Source: Streptomyces flaveolus (GTDB taxonomy: Bacteria > Actinomycetota > Actinomycetes > Streptomycetales > Streptomycetaceae). From it: DNA of 44,682 nucleotides. Numbering within the stretch: the first letter of the stretch is position 1; each line of letters begins with the position of its first letter. Of this stretch, positions 33,337 to 42,191 are shown piece after piece. The notes beneath the pieces are model-generated. The model saw only the letters and a list, made by a program, of their open reading frames with translations. It was not told the DNA's origin and searched no databases. The stretch lies in contig NZ_JNWV01000058.1 of NCBI RefSeq assembly GCF_000716535.1, positions 1 to 44,682 on the forward strand, in the 5' to 3' direction. Made by a program: the position numbers and the translations under genes.

Positions 33337-34854
33337 CTACCACTTGCCGGGTGCGTAGTCCTTCAGGAAGACGCCGTACACGTCCTCGCCCGCCTCGCCG
33401 CGCACGACCGGGTCGTAGACGCGGGCGGCGCCGTCGACCAGGTCGAGCGGTGCGTGGAAGCCGGCCTCGGCGAGGCGCAGCTTGTCGTAGTGGGGACGCT
33501 CGTCGGTGATCCAACCGGTGTCGACCGAGGTCATGAGGATGCGGTCGGTCTCGAACATCTCGTGGGCGCTGGTCCGCGTCACCATGTTCATGGCGGCCTT
33601 GGCGGCGTTGGTGTTCGGGTGGCCCGCGCCCTTGTAGCCCCTGCTGAAGACGCCTTCCATGGCCGAGACGTTCACGATGTACGCCCGTCCGCTCGCCGCC
33701 TTCCCGGCGGCGTCGGCCATGGCCGGGCGGAGCTTGCTGATCAGGATGAACGGCGCCGTGTAGTTGCACAGCTGGGTCTCCAGCAGCTCCACCGGGGAGA
33801 TCTGCTCGATCGTCTGCACCCAGGTGTTGGACTCCACGACGTCGGGGAGCAGACCGCCCGCGTCGATCGCGGTGCCGTCGAGGTGCCGGGCGACGCTGGC
33901 GTTGCCCGCGACCAGCGCCAGGTCGGCGACCTTCTGCGCCTCGAGGCCGCTGGTGCCGAGGGGCAGCGCGGCCAGGCCGTCGACCGCGCCGGAGTTGAAG
34001 GCGCCGATGACGTGGTGGGCGGGAAGCTCGCCGGCGGGCAGCGGGGCGCTCTCCCCGTCGACCAGGGCGGCGTAGGCGGAGGGCAGGCGGCGCACCGTCT
34101 GCGTGGCGTTGTTGATCAGGATGTCCAGCGGACCGGCCGCGGCGACCTGATCGGCCAGCGCGACGACCTGGCCGGGGTCGCGCAGGTCGATGCCGACGAC
34201 CTCCAGGCGGTGGATCCAGTCCGCGGAGTCCTCCATCGCCTTGAAGCGGCGGATGGCGTCCTTGGGGAAGCGCGTCGTGATGGTGGTGTGCGCGCCGTCA
34301 CGGAGCAGGCGCAGCGCGATGTACATGCCGATCTTGGCCCGGCCGCCGGTGAGCAGGGCGCGCTTGCCGGTGAGGTCGGCGCGGGCGTCCCGCTTGGCGC
34401 GGTTCTCGGCGGCGCACTTCTGGCACAGCTGGTGGTAGAAGTAGTCGACCTCGGTGTAGCGCTGCTTGCAGATGTAGCAGGAGCGCGGACGCTGGAGTAT
34501 GCCCGCGATCCGGCCGGCATCGACCTTGGAGGAGGGCAGGATCCCCTCGGTCTCGTCGTCGATGCGCTCGGCGGAGCCGGTGGCGGTGGCCTCGGTGACG
34601 GCGCGGTCGTGCGCGGTCTTGGCGGCCCGGCGCTCCTGGCGGCGGCGCTGCTTCACCGTCCGGTAGATGTGCGAGGTGGCACGGCGGACCGCGATCGCGT
34701 CGGGGTGGTCGACGTCGAGCCGGTCCAGTTCCTCCAGCACGCTCAGGCAGACGGCAAGCCGCTCCGGGTCGATACCGGGCCCGTGGACCGCCTCGTCCAT
34801 GGCGGCGTCCGTGGGCACGTCCATCGCCGCCGAGCCGTCGTCTGTCACCGTCAT
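33337..34854 (-). CDS. SDR-fold protein with N-terminal zinc-knuckle-like insert and no catalytic Tyr
   Basis: 505 residues, twice the usual SDR length. Residues 1-120 are helical and charged (TVKQRRRQERRAAKTAHDRA). Residues 126-147 hold two CxxC pairs (Cys126/129 and Cys144/147) like a small zinc knuckle. The Rossmann domain starts at 165 with TGGRAKIG, followed by VVGIDLRDPGQVVALADQV and LDILINNATQT. The active-site Ser397 is in NVSAMEG, and Lys419 is in HPNTNAAKAAMN, but the position for the catalytic Tyr is Thr415. Classical dehydrogenase chemistry is therefore doubtful. The family is conserved in actinobacteria and some eukaryotes, with function unknown to me. Upstream lies 1.1 kb of tandem repeats. 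Confidence 0.85.
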   Translation of the reverse strand: MTVTDDGSAAMDVPTDAAMDEAVHGPGIDPERLAVCLSVLEELDRLDVDHPDAIAVRRATSHIYRTVKQRRRQERRAAKTAHDRAVTEATATGSAERIDDETEGILPSSKVDAGRIAGILQRPRSCYICKQRYTEVDYFYHQLCQKCAAENRAKRDARADLTGKRALLTGGRAKIGMYIALRLLRDGAHTTITTRFPKDAIRRFKAMEDSADWIHRLEVVGIDLRDPGQVVALADQVAAAGPLDILINNATQTVRRLPSAYAALVDGESAPLPAGELPAHHVIGAFNSGAVDGLAALPLGTSGLEAQKVADLALVAGNASVARHLDGTAIDAGGLLPDVVESNTWVQTIEQISPVELLETQLCNYTAPFILISKLRPAMADAAGKAASGRAYIVNVSAMEGVFSRGYKGAGHPNTNAAKAAMNMVTRTSAHEMFETDRILMTSVDTGWITDERPHYDKLRLAEAGFHAPLDLVDGAARVYDPVVRGEAGEDVYGVFLKDYAPGKW

Positions 34855-35036
34855 CGCGTTGCCGCTTCCCTGATCACCCGCGCAGCGCTCCGACTCGCGC
34901 CCGCTTTCGAACAGCGAATTTTACGGAGCCCGGCCCAGGGCACCAAACCGCTGCCCTGGGCGATCACGGCCGGACGGGGGCGGCGCCCGTGGGGATACGC
35001 GCGTTCGGCGGGACGACCCGGCCGACGGGTCCCGAC

Positions 35037-35370
35037 GGAACGGCCTCCGGCGGGGGCGGGCACAGGACGCCTGCGACGGGGGCAGGTACGGGACGCCTGC
35101 GACGGGGGCGGGCACGGAACGGCCTCCGGCAGGAGCGGGCACGGAACGGCCTCCGGCAGGAGCGGGCACGGAACGGCCTCCGGCAGGAGCGGGCACGGAA
35201 CGGCCTCCGGCGGGGGCGCGCACGGGACGCCTCCGGCGGGAGCGGGCACGGGACACCTGCGACGGGGCGGGCACGAGACGCCTGCGACGGGGGGCACGGA
35301 ACGGCCTCCGGCGGGGGCGGGCACGGGACACCTGCGACGGGGGCAGGCACGGGACGCCTCCGGCGGGGGC
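35037..35370. repeat. Tandem array of thirteen 23-27 bp units
   Basis: Units start at 35037, 35064, 35090, 35116, 35143, 35170, 35197, 35224, 35250, 35275, 35298, 35325 and 35351 (last partial). The main form is GGAACGGCCTCCGGCAGGAG then CGGGCAC (27 bp); the units at 35116, 35143 and 35170 are identical. A second form starts GGGACGCCTGCGACGGGGGC. The two forms alternate irregularly. Unit lengths of 27, 26, 25 and 23 break any reading frame. Confidence 0.85.
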
Positions 35371-35470
35371 TGAAAGGCGGTCGCTCATGAGACGGCTGAG
35401 GCACAGGGACCGGGACGGTGGCGGCCCGGGCGGACCGGTGCGGCCCACGACGACGGGCGGCGCACCTGGC

Positions 35471-35830
35471 AGAACGGCTGCGGATCACCCAGTCGAGGCG
35501 GCAGCGTGGGGCAACGTTGCGGCCCAGAGCAATACGCGGCACCCCGACGGAACAACTGCGGACCACCGACCGCAGCAGCAGCCGGGGCGGAACATCCCGG
35601 CCTGCGGCAATACGCCGCACCGCCAGCGGAACAGCTGCGGATCACGGACCGGGGCGGCAGCCGGTGCGGATCGGAGCGGCCCACGGCGGCGAAGGGCGGC
35701 GCCCCTGGCGGGACGGAACGCGGATCACCCAGCCGGGGCGGCAGCCGGGGCAGGACACCGCGGCCCCCAGCAATTCGCCGCACCCCCCTGCCGAACAGCT
35801 ACGGAACGGCAGCCCGGGTGGGACGTTGCC
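35471..35830. repeat. Degenerate array of about 78-bp units
   Basis: Related units start at 35471, 35549, 35628, 35715 and 35792 (spacings 78, 79, 87 and 77), with a partial related unit before 35471. The shared core is GAAC-CTGCGGATCACC, a CGGGGCGGCAGCCGGGGC-like block and GCAATACGCCGCACC. The unit at 35628 has a different tail (GGCGAAGGGCGGCGCCCCTGG) that also occurs before the first unit. Confidence 0.65.
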
Positions 35831-35994
35831 GTCGCCGCCCCGGGCCGTGCCCGCGGCCGGAAGAAAACGGCTGCCGCGTACCGCACGGGCCACGGCGGGC
35901 CTCACCCGCAGCGCGCCCGGCGCGCTCGCCGGGCACGGGGGGGGACCCGCGCCCGGCGACGAGAGCCGCGCTGGTGAGCATCCCTGCCCGGTGC

Positions 35995-37326
35995 TCAGCC
36001 GTCGCAGACGGCCAGGAGCGTCTCCACCTCCGCCGACACCGCGCGAGCGAACCGGTCCAGGTCGGGCACGGCCTCCGCGTCGGCGACCAGCCCGTAGTGC
36101 ACGCGCCCGCGATACGTCGAGATCGCGACCGCCAGCGCCTGGCCGGGCGCGAGCGGGGCCAGCGGATACACCTCGGTCAGCTCGTGGCCGCCGAGCCGGA
36201 GCCCCAGTCCGGGCAGCGGCACGCTGGTGACCAGGATGTCGAACCACAGCCGGGCTGCCTGGCCGACCAGCGGCCCGCCCAGCCGGTGCCCGAGCGCCGG
36301 CACGTGATCGGCGAGCAGCGCCACCGCGCCGGCGCCCCGGTTGGGACCCGCGTCCTTGTTGCGGATCATCGCGGTCCGCACCGTTTCCAGACGGCCGAGC
36401 GGGTCGGGCTCGCCCACCGGAAGCCGTATCAGGTACCCGGAGAGCCGGTTGCCCTGTGGCTGGGCGGTGTGCGGCCGGCGCCGGGAGACGGGGATCAGGG
36501 CGCGGGGCGCCACCCCCCTGCTGCCGTCGCCCCGCTCGTCCAGCCAGCGGCGCAGCGCGCCGGCGACGACGGCGATGAGGACGTCGTTCACGGTGCCGCC
36601 GGCGCTCTTGCGCACCCGGTGCACGTCGTCGATGTCGAGGACGACCCCGGCGGTGCGGCGGGTGCCGCTGGGCGTGGAGGTCAGCGCGGCGCACGGCCGC
36701 ATGCCGAGGGTGGACCGGGCGAGCGAGGCGCCGATGTCCAGGGCCCGGCCCACGTCGGACAGCGCGTCCCGGAACAGCCCGGGCACCCGCGCGGGCAGCC
36801 GGCGCACGTCGGACAGCAGGCCGCGCGGCGGCTCGACGGCGCGGGGCGCGCGCTCGGGCAGGTCGACGGGGTCCAGGACGCCGGCGGCGAGCTTCAGCGC
36901 GCGCAGCCCGTCGGCGAGGGCGTGGTGGAACTTGAAGAGCACGGCGAAGGACACCCCGTCCTCGCCGGGCAGCACATGCGCCTCCCAGGGCGGCCGGCCG
37001 CGTTCCAGGGGGCGCTCCATCAGCCGCCCGGCGGCGGCGTGGAAGTCGTCGGTCGGGGCGTGCAGCCGTACGTGGTTCAGGGGGTCGAAGTCCGGGTCGG
37101 TCTCGCGGGTGGCGCCGCCGAAGGCGAGTGGCTGCCAGAGGTCGCGGATGCGCATGCGCAGGCCGGGTACAGCGGCGGCCCGGGCAGCGAGCAGGTCGGC
37201 GGCGTGGGCCCCGGCGGTGGGCGAGTGCGCGGCGAAGACGCCGAGCGCGCCGAGGTGCATCGGGTGCCGGTCGGACTCCATGTTCCAGAAAGCCAGGTCG
37301 AGTGGAGCCAGCAGGTCGGAAGTCAA
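35995..37326 (-). CDS. Wax ester synthase/diacylglycerol acyltransferase (WS/DGAT)
   Basis: 443 residues from TTG 37326, with GAGG upstream and the family-typical N terminus LLAPLDLAFWNMESDRHPMH. The condensing-enzyme motif HHxxxDG is present as FHHALADG (His134, His135, Asp139). Later conserved parts include TVNDVLIAVVAGALRRWL, PQGNRLSGYLIRLPVGEPDP and FDILVTSVPLPG. It acylates diacylglycerol, or a fatty alcohol, with acyl-CoA and is responsible for the triacylglycerol stored in streptomycete lipid bodies. The gene stands alone; its upstream region (37379-37428) is AT-rich with two GTTAA repeats. Confidence 0.9.
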   Translation of the reverse strand: MTSDLLAPLDLAFWNMESDRHPMHLGALGVFAAHSPTAGAHAADLLAARAAAVPGLRMRIRDLWQPLAFGGATRETDPDFDPLNHVRLHAPTDDFHAAAGRLMERPLERGRPPWEAHVLPGEDGVSFAVLFKFHHALADGLRALKLAAGVLDPVDLPERAPRAVEPPRGLLSDVRRLPARVPGLFRDALSDVGRALDIGASLARSTLGMRPCAALTSTPSGTRRTAGVVLDIDDVHRVRKSAGGTVNDVLIAVVAGALRRWLDERGDGSRGVAPRALIPVSRRRPHTAQPQGNRLSGYLIRLPVGEPDPLGRLETVRTAMIRNKDAGPNRGAGAVALLADHVPALGHRLGGPLVGQAARLWFDILVTSVPLPGLGLRLGGHELTEVYPLAPLAPGQALAVAISTYRGRVHYGLVADAEAVPDLDRFARAVSAEVETLLAVCDG

Positions 37327-37378
37327 GGGCTTGCCTCACGCGTCGACGAGGGGTGGATCAGCAGTCAATCCCTGCTGA

Positions 37379-37428
37379 GCGATTACGGTCAAGTACGATC
37401 ACGCTACGCTCAGTTAACGCCCGGTTAA
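37379..37428 (-). promoter_or_regulatory. AT-rich promoter region of the WS/DGAT gene
   Basis: Reading the minus strand, TTAACC followed 16 bases later by TAGCGT is a possible promoter about 80 bases ahead of the start. The direct repeat CAGTTAACGCCCGGTTAAGT on the plus strand lies over it and could be a regulator site. Exact elements are uncertain. Confidence 0.35.
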
Positions 37429-37456
37429 GTCCCGCCACCGGTGAGAGCGGCGGGAC
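37429..37456 (-). terminator. Stem-loop terminator downstream of the GH92 remnant
   Basis: GTCCCGCC (37429-37436) and GGCGGGAC (37449-37456) form a perfect 8-bp stem with a 12-base loop, 17 bases beyond the GH92 stop at 37474. Confidence 0.55.
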
Positions 37457-37473
37457 GCAGGCGACGGCTGAGG

Positions 37474-39602
37474 TCATTTCAGAACGGGCGGCGCCGCTTC
37501 GGGTGACGTACCCCACTCCGACGGGCGCGGGCCGACCGTGAAGGCGAGGGAGCGCAGGGAGCGGAGCGCTCCGGTCGTCAGATAGGTCCGGCCGTGCGCC
37601 CTGCCGTCCGTGTGCACGGCCTGGACGTAGCGGTCGGTGCCCGAGGTGCCGGGGGCAGTCACCGTCAGCCGGCCGGCGGGCCAGTAGCGGCGGTCCAGGG
37701 CGAGGTCGACGCGGTCGAAGACCGGCGTGGTCAGGCCCCAGGTGTCGTAGCCGGGCTGGACCGGGAAGAGGCCGATGGACGACAGGACGTTCCAGGCGGA
37801 CATCGTGCCGAGGTCGTCGTTGCCGGGTCCGCCAGCAGCCGGTCGTAGGCGAAGAAGGCGTCCAGGCGGGCGTTGGCCGCACGTGTGCCGCCGATCAACC
37901 CCACCATGCCCGGTACGTCCTGCGGGACGAGCCACTGGTACTGCCAGGCCGTGCCCTCGTGGAAGCCGGTGCCGCGGGCCGGGTCGGACGAGCCGGTGAA
38001 GGCGCCGGAGGCGTCCCGGGCGCGGAAGAAGCCGGTGCCGGGGTCGAAGACGTTCCGGTAGTTGCGCGAGCGGGCGGCATAGCGGGCGGCGTCGTCCTCG
38101 TGGCCGAGACCGCGGGCCATCTGGGCGAGCATCGCGTCGGCGAGCGCGTACTCCAGGGTGACGGAGGCGCCGTGGTGGTAGTCGGAGTCGCCCATCTTGG
38201 CGTACGGCCGGCCCTTGACGTAGGGCGCGAAACCGTCCGCGATGTACTCGGCGTTGGCCTCCCGGCCGATGCCCGGGTGCTCGGCGGGCGGCACGCCGTC
38301 GGCGTTCTTCTTCAGCGCGCGGTAGGCCCGCTCCTCGAACCCCTTCAGGAGCCCCATCCGGTACGCGGTGGTCAGGAACGGGGTGACCGGGTCACCGCTC
38401 ATGATGTTGGTCTCGACCGGGCCGTAGCCCCACTTGGGCAGCCACCCGCCGTCCTCGTCGATCGCGACCACCGACCGGGCCATGTCCCGCGCCTCGCGCG
38501 GCGCGAGCAGCGCCAGGAGCTGCGCCTGGGTGCGGTAGGTGTCCCACAGCGACCAGTTCTGATAGTAGGTGAAGCCGCGGGCGCGGTGGGTACGGCGGTC
38601 CCAGCCGAAGTAGCGGCCGTCGGCGTCGCTGCCGATGTTGGGCGCGAGGTGGGAGCGGTACAGCGAGGAGTAGAAGGTCCGGCGGAGCGTGGGCGTGCCG
38701 CCGCGCACCCGGACGGCGGCGAGCCGGCGCTCCCACTCCTCGCGGGCCCGGTGGCGTACGGCGTCGAAGGCCCGGCCGCCCTCGGCGCGCAGGTTGCCGG
38801 CGGCGCCGCGCGAGTCGACGTACGACAGGGCGGTGGTCGCCTCGACCGTGCGGTTCCGGGTGGTGTCGAAGCGGACGTAGGCGCCGCCGGATCCGCTCCG
38901 GGCGCCCGGGGTGACGGTCCCGTCGTCCCAGGTGCCGTAGGCGGTGAAGGGCCGGCTGAAGCGGGTGATCGTGTAGACCGTGTAGGGGCCGGTGTCCCGG
39001 CAGAAGCCGTGGCCGGTGATCTCGGTGCGCACGGTGCGGTCGTCCAGGATCTGCACCGCGCTGCTCACCGCCTTGTGCAGCGACTGGGCCGCGTTCAGCA
39101 GGACGTTGGCCTTGTCGGTGGCCGGGAAGGTGTAGCGCTGGACGCCGGTGCGGGCGGTCGCGGTGAGTTCGGCGCGGATGCCGGAGGCGAGGCCGACCCG
39201 GTAGTAGCCGGGGCTCGCCTCCTCGTCGTCGTGCGAGAAGGCCGCCGCGTACTGGGCGTAATCCGTCTGGGTGACGTCGCCGGTGGTGGGCAGCACGGGC
39301 AGGTCACCGCCGATGCGGCAGCCGACGCCCGAGAGGTGGACCAGGGAGAAACCGCGGATACGGTTCTGCGCGTAGTCGTAGCCGGTGCTGTGCCCGGTGT
39401 CCGGGGAGAGCTGCACCATGCCGAAGGGCACGGCCGCGCCGGGGAAGGTGTTGCCCTCGTTCTGGCTCCCGATGAACGGGTTGACCAGGTCGGTGAGGTG
39501 GCCGTCGGTCCGCTCGGCGGCGCGTGCGGCGGGGGTGGCGATCAGCGCGGACGCTGCCATCACCCCGGCCAGGCACAGCCGTGTGCGCCGGGTCCCTCTC
39601 AT
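37474..39602 (-). pseudogene. GH92 alpha-mannosidase broken by internal deletion and frameshift
   Basis: From ATG 39602 (GGAGGT upstream) the gene encodes a signal peptide and a GH92 body: LVNPFIGSQNEGNTFPGAAVPFGM, SLVHLSGVGC and FHEGTAWQYQW. It reaches LDAFFAYDRLLADPA, then runs off frame to a stop at 37731. The missing C-terminal part continues in a frame offset by one base from about 37824: GNDDLGTMSAWNVLSSIGLF to the stop at 37474. Compared with GH92 enzymes from memory, about 55 residues between LLADPA and GNDDLG, including the NEPxHH-type segment, are absent, so a deletion of roughly 165 bp plus a frame change is implied. The two catalytic regions no longer lie in one protein. The intact enzyme would trim alpha-mannose from N-glycans. 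Confidence 0.8.
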
Positions 39603-39728
39603 GTCGGATGACCTCCGCAGGTTGGACGTCGTTGCCTGCATCCTGGACGGCCGACGGTGCAAACCTGGGCATTCCGAGAGGGTGATGTCGAACGCGTCGC
39701 GCCGTGAGGGCCGCTGACGTCCCGTCCG

Positions 39729-40949
39729 TCAGGGCACCCGCTGCCCCTTCCCCAACGCGATGACCCCGCCCTTGGACACGGTGTACAGCTCGGCGTCCCG
39801 CTCCGGATTGACGCCGATCGTCGCGCCGGGCGGCACCTCGACGTTCTTGTCCAGCACGGCACCGCGGACCACCGCGCCCCGGCCGACGTGCACGTTGTCG
39901 TGCAGCACCGAGCCCTGCACGACCGCGCCCGGGTCGACCCGTACGCCCGGCGACAGCACCGACCGGGTGACCTGGCCGCGGATCAGGCAGCCCGCGCTGA
40001 TGATGGACTCGCTCGCGATGCCGCCCGCGTTGAAGCGGGCCGGGGAGAGCTGGTAGGAGTGCGTGTAGATGGGCCACTGCCGGTTGTAGAGGTTGAACGC
40101 GGGGCGCTCGGCGATCAGGTCCATGTGCGCCTCGTAGTAGGCGTCCAGGGTGCCCACGTCCCGCCAGTAGCCCTGGTCGCGGCTGGTCTCGCCGGGCACG
40201 TGGTTGTCGCTGAAGTCGTAGAGCTGCGCCTCGCCGCGCGCGGTCAGCTGGGGCAGGATCGAGCCTCCCATGTCGTGCACGGACTGGCTGTCCTCGGCAT
40301 CCCGGTGCAGTGCCTCGATCAGGACCTTGGTGGTGAAGACGTAGTTGCCCATCGAGGCGAAGACCTTCTCCGGGTCGTCCGGCAGGCCCGGGGGGTCGGC
40401 GGGCTTCTCCAGGAAGCGCTCGACGGTACGGCCGTCCGAGCCCGGGGTGATCACCCCGAAGGAGGAGGACTCCGCGCGCGGCACCCGGATGCCGGCCACC
40501 GTCACCCCCGCGCCGCCCTCGATGTGCTGTGCGAGCATCTGCCGCGGGTCCATGCGGTAGACGTGGTCGGCGCCGAACACGGCCACGTACTCGGGCTGTT
40601 CGTCGTGGACGAGGTTCAGCGACTGCAGGATGGCGTCGGCGCTGCCCAGGTACCAGCGCGGGCCGAGGCGCTGCTGGGCGGGGACCGGGGTGACGTAGTT
40701 GCCGAGGAGGCTGGACATCCGCCAGGTGGTGGTGATGTGCCGGTCGAGCGAGTGCGACTTGTACTGGGTCAGCACACAGATGCGCAGTACGTCGGCGTTG
40801 ACGAGGTTGGACAGGACGAAGTCGACGAGGCGGTAGGTGCCGCCGAAGGTGACGGCCGGTTTGGCGCGGTCCGCGGTCAGCGGCATCAGGCGTTTGCCCT
40901 CGCCTCCGGCCAGCACGATCCCGAGTACGGAAGGCCCTCCACGACGCAT
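39729..40949 (-). CDS. glgC: Glucose-1-phosphate adenylyltransferase GlgC
   Basis: 406 residues from ATG 40949, with GGGGAG about six bases upstream. The N-terminal nucleotidyltransferase carries [43 protein letters not shown] and [10 protein letters not shown]. The C-terminal left-handed beta-helix ([20 protein letters not shown] and following) is typical of ADP-glucose pyrophosphorylase. It makes ADP-glucose from ATP and glucose-1-phosphate, supplying the glucosyltransferase encoded just upstream in the same direction. This ADP-glucose feeds glycogen or maltose-1-phosphate synthesis. Confidence 0.94.
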   Translation of the reverse strand: MRRGGPSVLGIVLAGGEGKRLMPLTADRAKPAVTFGGTYRLVDFVLSNLVNADVLRICVLTQYKSHSLDRHITTTWRMSSLLGNYVTPVPAQQRLGPRWYLGSADAILQSLNLVHDEQPEYVAVFGADHVYRMDPRQMLAQHIEGGAGVTVAGIRVPRAESSSFGVITPGSDGRTVERFLEKPADPPGLPDDPEKVFASMGNYVFTTKVLIEALHRDAEDSQSVHDMGGSILPQLTARGEAQLYDFSDNHVPGETSRDQGYWRDVGTLDAYYEAHMDLIAERPAFNLYNRQWPIYTHSYQLSPARFNAGGIASESIISAGCLIRGQVTRSVLSPGVRVDPGAVVQGSVLHDNVHVGRGAVVRGAVLDKNVEVPPGATIGVNPERDAELYTVSKGGVIALGKGQRVP

Positions 40950-40966
40950 CGCCGCTCCCCTCACCG

Positions 40967-40982
40967 TGGTTGAACCATGGTT
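40967..40982. promoter_or_regulatory. Overlapping palindromes between glgA and glgC
   Basis: TGGTTGAACCATGGTT contains the perfect repeat TGGTT-G-AACCA (40967-40977) overlapping the 10-bp palindrome AACCATGGTT (40973-40982). It lies within the 50-bp gap, 18 bases ahead of glgC. It could be an operator or a small RNA hairpin affecting glgC translation. Confidence 0.4.
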
Positions 40983-40999
40983 GCCCCGAGTGGGCCGGA

Positions 41000-42151
41000 C
41001 TAAGCCTGCTTGACGATCTCCTCGTAGAGTCCGGCGGTGCGGCGGGCCACCGCGTCCCAGCCGAACTCCCCCACCGCGCGGGCCCGTCCGGCCTCGCCCA
41101 TCCGCCGGGCCGCGTCCGGATCGCCGAGGACGGTGTCCAGCGCGCGGGCGAGCCCGGACTCGAAGTCGTCGTCCACGTCGACCAGGAGACCGGTACGGCC
41201 GTCGTCCACGACCTCGGGGATGCCGCCCACCCTGGAGGCGACGACCGGCGTGCCGCAGGCCATCGCCTCCAGGTTGACGATGCCGAGCGGCTCGTACACC
41301 GACGGGCAGGCGAACACCGTCGCGTGCGTGAGGAGTTGGATCACCTCCGTGCGCGGCAGCATCTGGGGGATCCAGAAGACGCCCGCCCGGACCCGGCGCA
41401 GCTCCTCGAACAGCTCCTGGAACTCGCGGTCGATCTCGGGGGTGTCGGGCGCGCCCGCGCACAGCACGACCTGGGCGCCGGGGTCGATGTCCCGTACCGC
41501 CCGCAGCAGATGGGGCACGCCCTTCTGCCGGGTGATCCGGCCGACGAACAGGACGTACGGGCGGGTGGGGTCGATGCCGTGCCGGGTGAGCGCGTCGGTG
41601 CCGGGATCGGGCCGGTACAGACGCGTGTCGATGCCGTTGTGGACGACGTGGACGCGGGCCGGGTCGAGGGCCGGGTAGCAGGCGAGGATGTCGTCGCGCA
41701 TGGCGCCGGAGACGGCGATCACCGCGTCGGCGGCCTCGATCGCGGTGCGCTCGGCCCAGCCCGACAGCGCGTACCCGCCGCCGAGTTGCTCGGCCTTCCA
41801 GGGGCGCAGCGGCTCCAGCGAGTGTGCGGTGACCACGTGCGGGACGCCGTGCAGCAGCTTGGCGACATGGCCGGCGAGATTGGCGTACCAGGTGTGGGAG
41901 TGGACGAGTTCGCGGCCTTCGAGGGCCGCGGCCATGGCGAGGTCCACGGAGAAGGTGCGCAGCGCGTCGTTGGAGCCGTCGAGGACGGACCAGGGCCGGT
42001 GGCGTACGACGCCGACGCCGCGCCCCTCGCCCCAGCAGTGCACCTCAAGGTCCACCAGGGCGGTCAACTCGCGGGCGAGGAACTCCACATGGACCCCGGC
42101 GCCGCCGTACACATCCGGGGGGTACTCCCGGGTCAGCAGTCCCACTCGCAC
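41000..42151 (-). CDS. glgA: ADP-glucose-dependent glycosyltransferase GlgA/GlgM (GT4)
   Basis: 383 residues from GTG 42151. The GT-B fold is clear. The N-terminal domain has [20 protein letters not shown], and the C-terminal donor site has [16 protein letters not shown] and [20 protein letters not shown] (E-x7-E). The sequence belongs to the actinobacterial glycogen-synthase type adjacent to glgC, which in mycobacteria (GlgM) makes maltose-1-phosphate from ADP-glucose and glucose-1-phosphate. Whether this member elongates glycogen or makes maltose-1-phosphate cannot be decided from sequence alone. It probably forms an operon with glgC, 50 bp downstream. Confidence 0.9.
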   Translation of the reverse strand: MRVGLLTREYPPDVYGGAGVHVEFLARELTALVDLEVHCWGEGRGVGVVRHRPWSVLDGSNDALRTFSVDLAMAAALEGRELVHSHTWYANLAGHVAKLLHGVPHVVTAHSLEPLRPWKAEQLGGGYALSGWAERTAIEAADAVIAVSGAMRDDILACYPALDPARVHVVHNGIDTRLYRPDPGTDALTRHGIDPTRPYVLFVGRITRQKGVPHLLRAVRDIDPGAQVVLCAGAPDTPEIDREFQELFEELRRVRAGVFWIPQMLPRTEVIQLLTHATVFACPSVYEPLGIVNLEAMACGTPVVASRVGGIPEVVDDGRTGLLVDVDDDFESGLARALDTVLGDPDAARRMGEAGRARAVGEFGWDAVARRTAGLYEEIVKQA

Positions 42152-42191
42152 CCGACAACCCCCTGGTCTCGGTGGCAGGTTCCCCTCATGG

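Larger units (their letters stand above)
34855..35994. other. 1.1-kb non-coding region built largely of tandem repeats
   Basis: The region lies between two genes on the minus strand and holds two separate repeat arrays (35037-35370 and about 35471-35830). Many frames are open on both strands because stop codons are rare at this GC content. The repeat lengths are mostly not multiples of three, there is no credible ribosome binding site, and the predicted products are Pro/Arg-rich nonsense. The SDR gene promoter should lie at the left end, near the AT-richer CGCTTTCGAACAGCGAATTT (34902-34921). Confidence 0.6.

Noticed and set aside
35037..35370. CRISPR array
   Set aside because: Units are directly adjacent with no unique spacers, and there are no cas genes nearby.
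34964..35783. Pro/Arg-rich frames across the repeat arrays as a repetitive protein
   Set aside because: Unit lengths of 23-27 and 77-87 bp shift the frame between units, and no start site is supported.
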